A DNA stretch of 35,006 bases, from contig JAUIHO010000025.1 of NCBI GenBank assembly GCA_030432035.1, positions 1 through 35,006 on the forward strand, read 5' to 3'. This DNA comes from Phycisphaerae bacterium. GTDB lineage: Bacteria; Planctomycetota; Phycisphaerae; UBA1845; UTPLA1. Shown one piece after another: positions 17,001 to 24,354 of the stretch. The notes beneath the pieces were generated by a model, which made no database searches, was not told the origin of the DNA, and saw only the letters and a program-made list of their open reading frames with translations. Made by a program: the position numbers and the translations under genes. Positions within the stretch are counted from its first letter, which is position 1. Each line of letters begins with the position of its first letter.

Positions 17001-17528
17001 TATCCGTTCGTAATTATTTTGACGGTGCCCTTGGCCGTTGTGGGTGGCTTCATCGGCTTGGCGATCGTGCATCAATGGTCGTTCAGCAATCCGGAGATGC
17101 TGATTCAAAAGCTGGACATTTTGACGATTCTCGGCTTCGTGATCTTACTCGGCATCGTCGTGAACAACGGCATTTTGATCGTGCACCAGGCGTTGAACTT
17201 CGTGCGCGCGGGGATGACCAATCACGACGCTATTACACAATCGGTACGTACGCGTGTGCGACCGATCTTTATGACGGTGTTGACGACGTTCTTCGGCCAG
17301 CTCACGTTGGTCGTGCGTTCGGGGTCGGGGTCGGAACTGTATCGCGGTGTCGGTGCGGTCGTGCTGGGTGGGCTCATCGTGTCCACGCTGTTCACGATTG
17401 TCGTGATTCCGGCAATGTTGTCGCTGTTTATGGATACGCGGCAACACGTGCAGGCATGGCGCGGCAAGGCTGCTAAGCCGGAATCGAGCGCGAACGTGCC
17501 GACCGGTTCGGGTTTGGCGGTCGATTAG
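14076..17528 (+). CDS. RND family efflux pump, inner-membrane subunit (HAE-1/AcrB-like)
   Basis: The 1150-residue pump drives substrate export by proton influx. The first TM is at residues 13-31, followed by a periplasmic porter domain (WEGASPDEVEREI near 60-72). TM2-6 begin near 352. The TM4 motif GMVVDNAIVVLENI at 414-427 has one acid, D418, followed by N419, where AcrB has two Asp. A second porter domain follows TM7; the second TM block holds LAVVGGFIGL, the ILLGIVVNNGILIVHQ segment and RVRPIFMTVLTTFFGQL. An extra stretch in the second periplasmic half contains NFFFVTFNGICFMGCSSDNP. The GTG start overlaps the adaptor stop. Its TAG stop falls inside an inverted-repeat element. Confidence 0.95.
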   Translation: MRLVDQFISNPVKVAVGVILIVLFGALTIVPPSVAPSPLRAPVQLTPNIDEPTITVTTTWEGASPDEVEREILDKQEEVLKSTSNLRKMTGTARQGQSEVRLEFEVGTDKDIAKQDIANALRRVQYQIPQNEFDNPVISSGETDGENAIAWMILSSDRADVHVPELFTFIDEDVKPFLERVEGVSAVDLIGGREREIRIRVDAGRLAASGITFAELRRAIESQNTNVAAGNSAQGKRDVLIRTMGRFESLDDIRNTVVRVDPVGGPVRVSDVAEVVDTFKKQYSFVRSKGQFVMAMPAYRETDANVIETMEGLRAAIARVNADILRHRGLTLELTQVYDETTYINSAIALVRENIFFGGFLAMAVLLLFLRSLSGTLVVALAIPISVIGTLLIIPLLDRNINVVMLAGLAFAVGMVVDNAIVVLENIFRHREMGKSRVQAASDGATEVWGAVLANSLTTIVVFLPILFVQEEAGQLFRDIAIAISGAVALSLLVSITVIPTLASRLLGRSRSTSSEEGSSRIAGAVGGLVSVINRSWALRLLVVVGMTGASIYGSYLLAPEREYLPDGNQNLIFGFLILPPGYNSNEFARIAKIIEDGEAERGIIGVRRFWEVEDGSQEHRELQQQWSEIVEKFEIDAKLKPQIAAAEAVINDSLSDAAARDAAHEMIAKVNRQIAEWRIPPPPIDNFFFVTFNGICFMGCSSDNPELIRPLKNVLTRSGSAVPDAIPIFFQSSIFKLDAGNSVDMEVRGTELHEVTATAGMLMGACAQSSLYQIEPNPNNFSRERREDQIVPDRIRAGELGLTVEDLGFIIRACGDGRVVGQYREGGRSIDLALTVAGTEDPTAGDNTTQAIANVPISTPTGNVVPLAAACDIVRTTSPQEIRHIETQPAVKLTVRPPEGIVLTEAIATIQGILTDMRGDGFGPGKMKIPPTVSVNLAGNAEKLREVWDSLKWLLGLSLLVVFLLMAGLFESFAYPFVIILTVPLAVVGGFIGLAIVHQWSFSNPEMLIQKLDILTILGFVILLGIVVNNGILIVHQALNFVRAGMTNHDAITQSVRTRVRPIFMTVLTTFFGQLTLVVRSGSGSELYRGVGAVVLGGLIVSTLFTIVVIPAMLSLFMDTRQHVQAWRGKAAKPESSANVPTGSGLAVD

Positions 17529-17649
17529 AAGCTATCCCAAAACCTGTGGGACAGGCGTCTCGCCTGTCTCGAGTTGCGTAAAACATTAAGCAGTTGGAAG
17601 AAACCGGCGAGACGCCGGTACCACAGTCTAGGTTTGGGGATAGGTTCTA
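17526..17649. repeat. MITE-like inverted-repeat element downstream of the pump gene
   Basis: The left end TAGAAGCTATCCCAAAACCT (17526-17545) matches the reverse complement of the right end (TAGAACCTATCCCCAAACCT, 17630-17649) at 18 of 20 positions. Inside each end is a small hairpin: GACAGGCG-TCT-CGCCTGTC (17550-17568) and ACCGGCG-AGA-CGCCGGT (17603-17619), which also mirror each other. The 124-base unit has no coding capacity. Its first three bases are the TAG stop of the RND pump gene. Confidence 0.75.
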
Positions 17650-17683
17650 GATTCGTCCACTCGCAATAAATGCATCGTGCTCT

Positions 17684-17706
17684 AGGCGGTGCCGAATCGC
17701 CTTTTT
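17684..17706 (+). terminator. Candidate intrinsic terminator after the efflux operon
   Basis: AGGCG (17684-17688) pairs with CGCCT (17698-17702) around a nine-base loop and is followed directly by a T-run. The stem is short. It is the first terminator-like structure after the RND pump gene and also lies before the PLD operon. Support is moderate. Confidence 0.45.
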
Positions 17707-17710
17707 CTTG

Positions 17711-17725
17711 ACCGGCGAGACGCCG
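17711..17725 (+). repeat. Partial copy of the element's internal repeat
   Basis: ACCGGCGAGACGCCG is identical to 17603-17617 within the MITE-like element. Here the second half of the palindrome then diverges (GATG rather than GTAC). It looks like a decayed or partial second copy in the spacer before the PLD-like gene. Confidence 0.55.
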
Positions 17726-17842
17726 ATGCTCCGCCAATCGAACTCAATTCCCGGTTCCGGGGAATAACTTGTATTCCACTGCGCGGCTTGGCAGAATACC
17801 GACGATCACTACGTTATCTTACGATCCGGATCGGAGGGGTAG

Positions 17843-18424
17843 ATGCACACGCAGTCCAATCGTCGATTGTCTATACAGGTCGGGGTATTGCTATCGTTGG
17901 TATCGATCGCCGCATGGGGTGGCTATCAGCTTCGCGCAGATGACGAGTCGCCACGCGATGCATGGGGCAGCCCGAAGGATTCGAACAGCAAGATCGAGGT
18001 ACTGTTTTCGCCCCAATGCGGCTGTGCCGATGCGATTGTGCGCGAGGTCGAAGGCGCGAAAAAACGTATCGGCGTACAGGCGTATTTCTTTACGTCAGGT
18101 GACATCGCCGATGCATTGGCCGCTGCGGCCAAGCGCGGCGTGCAGGTGATGGTCATTCTCGATTCGTCACAGCGAAAGATCGAGTATTCACCGTGGCGCG
18201 ATTTGAAGAAGGCGGGCGTGCGCGTGCTGTTCGATAAGGAACACAAGACTGCCAACAACAAGATTATTCTGATCGACGACGATACGGTCATAACGGGGTC
18301 CTACAATTACACGAAGGCCGCTGAAAAAGACAATGCGGAGAATTTGTTGATCATTCGCGGCGACGCCGAGGTGTTCGACCAGTTTCGGCGGAACTTTAAG
18401 AAGCATATGGATCATTCGCGGTAA
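17843..18424 (+). CDS. Exported single-domain phospholipase D-like protein lacking the catalytic His
   Basis: The ATG is five bases after GGAGG. The 193-residue protein has an N-terminal hydrophobic segment (about 11-27), a signal peptide or anchor, then one PLD-like domain (about 50-190) of the Nuc type, which acts as a dimer on DNA or phospholipid in known members. The core shows VEGAKKRIGVQAYFFTSGDI, ALAAAAKRGVQVMVILDSS and the end motif LIDDDTVITGSYNYTKAAE with N164 and E166-N167. The HxK(x4)D signature reads N138-N139-K140 ... D145, so the nucleophilic His is Asn. The protein is therefore probably inactive as a classic PLD, or active in another way. Two small exported proteins follow at 30 and -4 bases. 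Confidence 0.88.
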   Translation: MHTQSNRRLSIQVGVLLSLVSIAAWGGYQLRADDESPRDAWGSPKDSNSKIEVLFSPQCGCADAIVREVEGAKKRIGVQAYFFTSGDIADALAAAAKRGVQVMVILDSSQRKIEYSPWRDLKKAGVRVLFDKEHKTANNKIILIDDDTVITGSYNYTKAAEKDNAENLLIIRGDAEVFDQFRRNFKKHMDHSR

Positions 18425-18454
18425 AGCGTAATAGGTATGTGAAAGGCCGAATGC

Positions 18455-19021
18455 ATGGCTGCGGCAACGAAGAAAGGCAGACGCAGGTTCGTCGTCTTGA
18501 TTTCCGGGTTGGCATTGTTGTCAACGGCTGGCTGGTGGATCTTTGACGCCATGAAGATGCGTAGTGAGATTTCGTCCGCAGATTCGGTTTCGTCAATAAC
18601 GGTGATCGTCGCTTCTTTTGGCAGAGACGACGAAAGTTTGGCGTCCACATTCGAAATTAACGACAGGCAATCGATCAACAAGGTAATCGCATCGTTACGT
18701 AACGCCGATTCGTGCGGTCAACATGGGTGCATCATGCCCGTCACGATGGAAATCAACCGTCCTGGGTTGTCCAATCAAGAGTTACAACTCAAACCGGCCC
18801 ACAAATCAGGCAAGCTCAACTACATACTCAACGGCGATCCCTTTGAGTTCGATGCCGGGCCGCTAATAACTGCGCTGGGGAAACTCGACGCCAAGGATGC
18901 GCTTGATTGGGTCGATGAGGACGCACGAGCCGCGTTGAATACGCGCGAGGTGTCGGCGGCAAATGATGTCGTCGGAGGCGATGAAGAAGTGTCAACAACC
19001 AGGGAGGCGTCACCATCATGA
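18455..19021 (+). CDS. Membrane-anchored protein of unknown function
   Basis: I do not recognise this family. The 188-residue product has a basic N-terminus and one hydrophobic helix (about 12-30), then a soluble domain with SITVIVASFGRDDESL, INKVIASLRNADSCGQHGC and MEINRPGLSNQELQLK, ending in a Glu/Ser-rich tail. Two cysteines, in SCGQHGC, are close together, which could be a disulfide or metal site. AAAGG lies eight bases before the ATG. It overlaps the next gene by four bases (ATGA), and the order PLD-like, this gene, lipoprotein suggests one operon. Its domain resembles that of the following lipoprotein in layout. Confidence 0.75.
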   Translation: MAAATKKGRRRFVVLISGLALLSTAGWWIFDAMKMRSEISSADSVSSITVIVASFGRDDESLASTFEINDRQSINKVIASLRNADSCGQHGCIMPVTMEINRPGLSNQELQLKPAHKSGKLNYILNGDPFEFDAGPLITALGKLDAKDALDWVDEDARAALNTREVSAANDVVGGDEEVSTTREASPS

Positions 19022-19476
19022 GTCGATACGTCGCTTTAACATTGTTGCTACTCTCCGTAGGGCTGAACGGCTGTTCGAGGAGTAGCACGACCGGCACGCG
19101 GGCTGAACTGCCTGCCGATTCTGACGTGACTTCAATCGAGTTATTGCATGTTCAGCATCGACCCGGAGAGATTCCGACAAGCCAGCCCAGCCCCATCATC
19201 GTGAAAGACAGAGCCGCCGTTTCGTCAATCCTTCAACCGATGCGCGCGGCCAAGGTGAGCACCCCATGCAAATGTGGTCGGCTAGCGTACCTTGATGTGC
19301 ATAGTACAGATGGCGAAACCGTTCGCTGGGAGCTTTTGCGGGGTCACGGAAACGGTATGTACGATATTCGAGGCCCAGGCGGACAATACACGATCGACGA
19401 GGCTGCCTTTGACCAAGCCCTGCGCGGCGCCGGTGCCGACAAACTGGCAGACGCGCTGTTGCCGCCGACTCCGTAG
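19018..19476 (+). CDS. Putative lipoprotein of unknown function
   Basis: The 152-residue product has a short type II signal peptide with a lipobox LNGC (C19), so it is likely lipidated and membrane-attached. The mature part has DVTSIELLHVQHRPGEIP, an alpha-helical AAVSSILQPMRAAK segment, then CKCGRLAYLDVHSTDGETVRW. This matches the layout of the preceding gene product: strand, helix of the form (S/A)(I/V)..I...R.A, Cys pair, two strands, short helix. No enzymatic motif is seen. The gene starts inside the stop of its neighbour. Function is unknown. Confidence 0.78.
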   Translation: MSRYVALTLLLLSVGLNGCSRSSTTGTRAELPADSDVTSIELLHVQHRPGEIPTSQPSPIIVKDRAAVSSILQPMRAAKVSTPCKCGRLAYLDVHSTDGETVRWELLRGHGNGMYDIRGPGGQYTIDEAAFDQALRGAGADKLADALLPPTP

Positions 19477-19689
19477 CCTGGAAAACCGTTTTTCTGTCGT
19501 GAAACCGGCCTTCTTGGGTTGCTAACGTCGATTTTTTGCCCGCGGGCATCCCAAAACTGACGATTGATGCAATAATTAACCGGTCGGTTCGTCCGACTAT
19601 TTATGGACTGTGCGCGTCCGCCGGTCACCGCCAACAGTTTGCGTGCGCGGGCGTTGCCTGTGCACTTCGAAACAAAGGTAGCTCAGAAC

Positions 19690-21240
19690 ATGCGTAGGTT
19701 TCTCCCCCTGATCTTGCTTGCCGCAGTCGTTGCATTTGATGTGCCGGTTTACGCCCAGAATGACGCCACCAAAGGCGATGGCGAACCCGAAGTGCGTGAG
19801 ACGCGTGACGGCGGTCGACGCGGGCGCCGGGGTCGTCGCGAACGTCGCGGGCCGAATCTCGACGAGTTTTATCAACGGCTGACGGGTGAGATTGAGCTTG
19901 ACGAAGATCAGCAGGCTCAACTCGAAGAGATCAAAGCCGCACAACAGCAGCGCATGGACGACTTCCGCGCTAAGCGCGAAGAAATCCGCGCCGCGCGCGA
20001 GGCAGGCGACGAAGAAACGGCGAATCGCCTGCGCGACGAGATGCGTTCGAATTTCGAGCGCGGCGTCGGTCGTCGCGGACCGATGGGCGAGACCATCGAG
20101 CAGATCGAGGGCATTCTCAACGACGATCAGTTGCAGCAATTCCAGACGATGCAGCAAACCATGCGCGAGGAACGCGAGCAACAAATGCGACAGCGTTTCG
20201 ACGAGCGCTACGAACGCATCGCGACTGATTTGGACTTGGACGAAGACCAACGGGTGGTGCTGGATGATATCAAAGCCGCACAGATGGAAGACATGGATGA
20301 AGTGCGCCAGGCATATGACGAAGGCGACGAAGCCTACGCCGATGAATTGCGACAGGAATTGATTACAGAGATGCGCGAGTCGGGCGGTCCGCGTGCGTTC
20401 ATGAATCGCGTGTGGGACGAACTCGACCCGGTGTTGACCGACGACCAACGCACGTTGGCCGAAGAGATGCGCGACGAACGCCGACAGCGCCGTCGCAACC
20501 GTTGGCAGGAACGACAGAACGACGAAGCGCCCAGCAACGATGCGGAAGGCGACGGCGCTGCCAAGGCCGTACCGACAATCGGCGACGCGCCGGTGAATAT
20601 CGAGAGTGCGGGGCAGGCCGAGGGAAGCGACTTGTCGTCTTTGCCGACAGCGCTAAATCTCGATGGCGAGCAGCAGAAGATGTTCAACGAATTGCAGGCC
20701 GAATACACGGCGACGCAGCAAGCTTCGACACAGCGGATGATTGAATTGAAGACACAGATGATGGCGGCCCTCGAAGCTGGCGATACCGAAGGCGCTGCCC
20801 GATTGAAAGCGCAGATGGCCGCGTTAGAGGCCGAGGGCGAGCAGGCGGAAGCGAAGTTCCTCGATAACGTCAATGCCATGCTCGATGACGATCAGCGTGC
20901 AACGTTTGCGAATTTCCGTATGGATCAGCAAATTGACGACGACCTGAAGGGGATCGATGCCGACTTGCGAGATGTGCTGCGGGCGGCGATGCGTTTGAAG
21001 CTGGAGCGGACACAGAAACAGCAGATTCGCGAATTGGCCAAGTCGACGCGGGATCGACTTAAGAAGGCACGAAAGACCGACCGTAAGAATCGCGATCGCG
21101 AACGCACGGCTGAAAAGCGTTTGGCCGATCAGGTTCGCGCTGAGGTGCAAGCGATGTTAACGGCCGAACAGTCGGCGGAATACACACAGGCACTTGAGAA
21201 GCTCTCGAAGAAGCGCAGCCGAAGTAGCAACCGTCGCTAG
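19690..21240 (+). CDS. Secreted four-module Spy/LTXXQ-like helical protein
   Basis: The start at 19690 gives MRRFLPLILLAAVVAFDVPV and a signal peptide ending near residue 22 (VYA/QN). After a basic Arg/Gly-rich linker there are four repeats, each opening with an LxLDEDQ-like motif and closing about 60-80 residues later with an LxDDQ motif: about 68-147, 181-253, 322-402 and 434-494 (the last with LTAEQS). The LTXXQ-like spacing and extended, highly charged amphipathic helices recall the periplasmic Spy/CpxP family. That family acts on envelope stress by binding unfolded protein. Total length is 516 residues, much longer than Spy (about 160). A chaperone role is inferred, not shown. Weak ribosome-binding site (AAAGG, 11 bases). 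Confidence 0.7.
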   Translation: MRRFLPLILLAAVVAFDVPVYAQNDATKGDGEPEVRETRDGGRRGRRGRRERRGPNLDEFYQRLTGEIELDEDQQAQLEEIKAAQQQRMDDFRAKREEIRAAREAGDEETANRLRDEMRSNFERGVGRRGPMGETIEQIEGILNDDQLQQFQTMQQTMREEREQQMRQRFDERYERIATDLDLDEDQRVVLDDIKAAQMEDMDEVRQAYDEGDEAYADELRQELITEMRESGGPRAFMNRVWDELDPVLTDDQRTLAEEMRDERRQRRRNRWQERQNDEAPSNDAEGDGAAKAVPTIGDAPVNIESAGQAEGSDLSSLPTALNLDGEQQKMFNELQAEYTATQQASTQRMIELKTQMMAALEAGDTEGAARLKAQMAALEAEGEQAEAKFLDNVNAMLDDDQRATFANFRMDQQIDDDLKGIDADLRDVLRAAMRLKLERTQKQQIRELAKSTRDRLKKARKTDRKNRDRERTAEKRLADQVRAEVQAMLTAEQSAEYTQALEKLSKKRSRSSNRR

Positions 21241-21268
21241 GTTCGAACTTCGCATGATTCAAAAAAAG

Positions 21269-21302
21269 AAAGGCGTGATCCTCAATCGAGGGCCACGCCT
21301 TT
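21269..21302. terminator. Bidirectional intrinsic terminator
   Basis: AAAGGCGTG pairs with CACGCCTTT in a 9-bp stem, extended inside by CCTC/GAGG around an AATC loop. T-runs follow on the plus side and the complementary A-run lies upstream, giving a U-tract for the minus-strand gene as well. It sits between the two convergent genes for the Spy-like and OmpH-like proteins. Confidence 0.85.
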
Positions 21303-21335
21303 TTTCATTTTTGCTGCGCTGTCGAGTGCTGATGC

Positions 21336-21980
21336 TTATGGATTGTTCGGCATGTTCGCGCCCGGCTGCGGATTTTTCGAACGATAGGCCAAGTTAAGGC
21401 GGCGAATCACTTCGTCGGTAATGTTGTGTGCGTCTGCTTGATACACCACATCGCGTTCCTGAATGATGCGTCGAATGCCCTGCACGGTGCGTTCGGTCGC
21501 GCTGGGCAATTCCTTGTATTGCATGACTGCGTCGTAGCCGCGCTCTTTGGCGATCTTATCGATGACTGCCAGCGATTGTTCGTAGATGAGCTTGGTCCAA
21601 TCGTGCTTCATCTCTTCGATCTCGGCTTCGGTCACTTGGAACCAGGTGTTCGCCTCGATGTTGAGTTGTACGAGCTCTTTGCGTCTGGTTTCGTAATCGG
21701 CAGTACCGACGTTGAATGCGGTTAGTGCTGTTTGTAACGTCTTGATGCGATCCTGTCGTTGCTTGGCTTCGAAGGCTTGCTCGCGCTGGCGGATTTGGGC
21801 GTTGAGATCCTGAATCTGCGCCGCTTCATTGAAAATGCGAAGGAAGCTGACGGTGGCCGTGCAGCCGCACTTGCCCGACGTGTTGGTCATCCCGGATTGG
21901 GCAGTGGTTTGCCCGACGTAGATGGTTAATGCGGCGAACAGGCTCAACGCGCAAATGGGCCATACAAATCGATGTTTCAT
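21336..21980 (-). CDS. OmpH/Skp-family periplasmic chaperone-like protein
   Basis: The 214-residue product has a signal peptide (MKHRFVWPICALSLFAALTI, cleaved near TTA/QS). The mature part is a long helical region (IFNEAAQIQDLNAQIRQREQ, ELVQLNIEANTWFQVTEAEIEEM) and a conserved end resembling Skp (KIAKERGYDAVMQY, DVVYQADAHNITDEVIRRLN). In the family the trimer uses helical tentacles to hold unfolded outer-membrane proteins. GGAG lies six bases before the ATG. Two Cys in GKCGC follow the signal peptide, an uncommon feature. Skp-like genes often lie by bamA or lpxD, but that context is absent here, so the call is at family level. Confidence 0.85.
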   Translation of the reverse strand: MKHRFVWPICALSLFAALTIYVGQTTAQSGMTNTSGKCGCTATVSFLRIFNEAAQIQDLNAQIRQREQAFEAKQRQDRIKTLQTALTAFNVGTADYETRRKELVQLNIEANTWFQVTEAEIEEMKHDWTKLIYEQSLAVIDKIAKERGYDAVMQYKELPSATERTVQGIRRIIQERDVVYQADAHNITDEVIRRLNLAYRSKNPQPGANMPNNP

Positions 21981-22072
21981 GTTGATCTCCTATGATGCTT
22001 GTTTGTTCTCATTGCAAGTTGCATTGGGATTGTCGCAAGGCTGTCGGCGAACGCAAGCAGGAAGCGGGTGGC

Positions 22073-23368
22073 TCACCACCGCAGCCAGTAGAAATAAAAG
22101 ACGCCAAAACACGCCGCCGCTGCCATCCATCGCTGCGTGATGTCGGTTCGTCGAATCGTCGGCAAACACACCAACCACCAAACGGGAAGGAAGTCGAGCG
22201 CATAACGATAATACCCGGCTTCCGCGCCGGTCGTGTGATAACACATTACGCCGATCATCACCGGCAACGTGCCGAGCATCAGCGCCCGTCGCCGACGGTC
22301 GGGCCACCATCGTCGAATCGTGAGCGGTACGAAAATCGTCAACGGCGCCGTCAGCCAAATGCTACCGCCGATGGTCTCGCTGATATCGAGGTGCAAGGTG
22401 CCCTGACGAATATCCGGTGTCGGAAACGCCGTGTTCATCGCATGAAAATGCATCGGGATAAATCGCGGGCTGAACAAGGCAATATGAGCGTTTTGTGCGA
22501 TTCCGTCGTTGCGGCCTTCGTACATGCGCAGATAACCACTATCCAGCGGGTTGCCGAATTTCAGGTAGTTCAATCCCGCGGGCACGGCGACGATCGCGGC
22601 AGCGATTAATCCCGCGATGACCAACCGACTTCGCGGTTTAATTGCGTCGGCAGATGGTAGGTCATCGCCACGTGTCTCGGTCCGAATTTGTAAACCGCGC
22701 CAGTCGCACCACGCGAGATACACCAGCGGAAGCGCATATAACAATGTCATCTGTCGCGACCACGCCGCCAACATCAATCCCAACGCAGCCGGCCACCAAC
22801 GCCGCTTGCCCATCACGTCGGCGACCATGACGTACAGGCCGATGATCGCCAACGTGTGATTGATGTAATACACGCTGCCGCCCAAGCCGAGCGTCATCAC
22901 GATTCGCATCGGGGTGCCGAGCACGAACGCCACAGCGAAAATGCCCGCCCACCATCGATTGGTTTCCAAACGAAAGAACGCCCACGTCACGACGATCGGC
23001 GCGACGACGCACAACATGGCGAACAACACCCAAGGCGGAAACGCCGTTGCGTCAGACAGCGCGGCTTGAATCGTCAACACGACGTAGGCGATCACGGCAA
23101 AGCCGAGACCGGTGACGTTGTAGGTGCGATCGCCTTCGCGCGCGTCTTCGTAGTAGTCGGCATCGAGATGCAGCCGACCTGCGCGCCAGGCTTCGGCTTC
23201 GGCGAGTGCGGTGTTAACGCCGCCGGTGAAGGGCGTGGTTGATACGCCGCAATCGGCACGCCATACGCGCGGGCCCAACAGCAAGCCGATCAAACAAAGC
23301 GTTGCCAACGCGATCGGCCATCGTCGGTGGTGAGGTTTGGATGTGTCGGTCGAGCCGTTTTCGCCCAT
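22073..23368 (-). CDS. Polytopic membrane protein, GT-C-like
   Basis: The 431-residue protein has about ten hydrophobic segments, beginning with IALATLCLIGLLLG (about 19-32) after a short basic N-terminus. A hydrophilic loop contains DADYYEDAREGDRTYNVTGLGF, close to where GT-C glycosyltransferases carry an acidic active-site motif. It also has WSRQMTLLYALPLVYL and GNPLDSGYLRMYEGRN. This layout resembles dolichyl- or undecaprenyl-phosphate-sugar transferases, but no definite catalytic signature is recognised. The start lacks an obvious Shine-Dalgarno. It is read opposite to frr with a 204-base gap. Function is unknown beyond membrane location. Confidence 0.75.
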   Translation of the reverse strand: MGENGSTDTSKPHHRRWPIALATLCLIGLLLGPRVWRADCGVSTTPFTGGVNTALAEAEAWRAGRLHLDADYYEDAREGDRTYNVTGLGFAVIAYVVLTIQAALSDATAFPPWVLFAMLCVVAPIVVTWAFFRLETNRWWAGIFAVAFVLGTPMRIVMTLGLGGSVYYINHTLAIIGLYVMVADVMGKRRWWPAALGLMLAAWSRQMTLLYALPLVYLAWCDWRGLQIRTETRGDDLPSADAIKPRSRLVIAGLIAAAIVAVPAGLNYLKFGNPLDSGYLRMYEGRNDGIAQNAHIALFSPRFIPMHFHAMNTAFPTPDIRQGTLHLDISETIGGSIWLTAPLTIFVPLTIRRWWPDRRRRALMLGTLPVMIGVMCYHTTGAEAGYYRYALDFLPVWWLVCLPTIRRTDITQRWMAAAACFGVFYFYWLRW

Positions 23369-23572
23369 GGCTCGGACTGTATCAAAAGGGGCCGCGCCCT
23401 GCGAGAATCGCCCGTTTTAATCGAGGGCATTTACCCCGAAAGCCCCCCGGCTAGAATGGCGAACAGCGAAGCTGAGCGACGCCGCGAGATGGTGGCGCAG
23501 CGGCACTTTGAGATTGCCGGTTGGCTTCGACCTACACGAATAGCAACGCACCCGAACGAGCGGAGGATCGAT

Positions 23573-24148
23573 ATGTCGCTTGCCCCGATTGAAAAAGAAG
23601 CAGAGACCGCCATGCAGAAGGCGGTGGAATTCCTAAAGACCGAATATCGCGGGGTGCGCACGGGGCGGGCATCGCCGTCGTTGATCGATCAGATGAAGGT
23701 GAAGGTGTCGGCGTATGGCGACAGCGCGATGGAGTTGAAGGCGCTGGCGACAGTTACGGTGCCGGAACCGACCCAGTTGTTGGTTAAGCCGTTCGACCCG
23801 GGCACGATCAAAGACATCGAGCGCGCCATTCAGGAATCGGACGTCGGCATCAACCCGCAAAGCGATGGTAAGGTGATTCGCCTGCCCGTGCCGCCGCTAT
23901 CGGGTGAGCGTCGTCAGCAGATCGCCACGCAAGTAAAGAAAATGGCCGAAGCGCAAAAGGTTGCCCTGCGCAACGCGCGGCGCGATGCGATTCAGAAGAT
24001 TGACGCGGCCAAGAAAGCCGGCGACTTGCCCGAAGATGATGCGAAGAAGGGCACCGAGCAGATGGATAAGCTGACCAAGAAATACGAAGGTCAGCTCGAC
24101 GAGATGGTGAAGGCCAAGACGGCGGAAGTCATGGAAGTTGGCGGGTAG
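23573..24148 (+). CDS. frr: Ribosome recycling factor
   Basis: RRF splits post-termination ribosomes together with EF-G. GGAGG lies six bases before the ATG at 23573, giving 191 residues (usual length about 185). The family signature is complete: EYRGVRTGRASPSLIDQMKV in domain I, the PEPTQLLVKPFDPGTIKDIERAI hinge, SDVGINPQSDGKVIRLPVPP of domain II, then SGERRQQIATQVKKMAEAQK and RRDAIQKID. An in-frame extension of 82 codons exists upstream but does not resemble RRF. The usual neighbours pyrH and tsf are not seen here. Confidence 0.98.
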   Translation: MSLAPIEKEAETAMQKAVEFLKTEYRGVRTGRASPSLIDQMKVKVSAYGDSAMELKALATVTVPEPTQLLVKPFDPGTIKDIERAIQESDVGINPQSDGKVIRLPVPPLSGERRQQIATQVKKMAEAQKVALRNARRDAIQKIDAAKKAGDLPEDDAKKGTEQMDKLTKKYEGQLDEMVKAKTAEVMEVGG

Positions 24149-24161
24149 GCGTATCGGGGGG

Positions 24162-24184
24162 CCCCTGCCCCTCTGGGGCTGGGG
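24162..24184 (+). terminator. G+C-rich hairpin after frr
   Basis: CCCC-T-GCCCC pairs with GGGGC-T-GGGG around a TCT loop, nine pairs with one T-T mismatch. It starts 14 bases after the frr stop. There is no T-run, so intrinsic termination is uncertain; it could protect the 3' end or be part of a dispersed repeat. Confidence 0.4.
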
Positions 24185-24259
24185 GACTAACAAACAGGCA
24201 AGGTGTGGGTCATACCGTTGAATCGGACAAGGGTGTCTTACCATCACAGCAGCCGGGCG

Positions 24260-24288
24260 CCCCATCCTTTGCGTAGCAAAGGTTGGGG
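24260..24288 (+). repeat. Near-perfect hairpin repeat
   Basis: CCCCATCCTTTGC (24260-24272) and GCAAAGGTTGGGG (24276-24288) pair at 12 of 13 positions around a GTA loop. It is one of three hairpins in the frr-maoC spacer and has no T-run. A mobile-repeat origin is inferred. Confidence 0.55.
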
Positions 24289-24333
24289 AAGCTCCTGGAT
24301 CGGATAATGTAGGCGGTAGCAACCCTCCCCCAC

Positions 24334-24354
24334 CCCCTCCCTGCAAGGGAGGGG
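24334..24354 (+). repeat. REP-like hairpin, related to 10045-10067
   Basis: CCCCTCCCT (24334-24342) and AGGGAGGGG (24346-24354) form a perfect 9-bp stem with a GCA loop. The preceding ACCCTCCCCCACC matches the lead-in of the hairpin at 10045-10067, so the two are copies of one family. It sits 29 bases before the MaoC start. Confidence 0.65.

Noticed and set aside
16383..17108. Long antisense frame opposite the RND pump
   Set aside because: Low-complexity Arg/Gln/His translation typical of shadow frames in G+C-rich genes.
23327..23572. Extended N-terminus of RRF
   Set aside because: The stretch is not RRF-like and crosses the divergent promoter region; GGAGG precedes ATG 23573.
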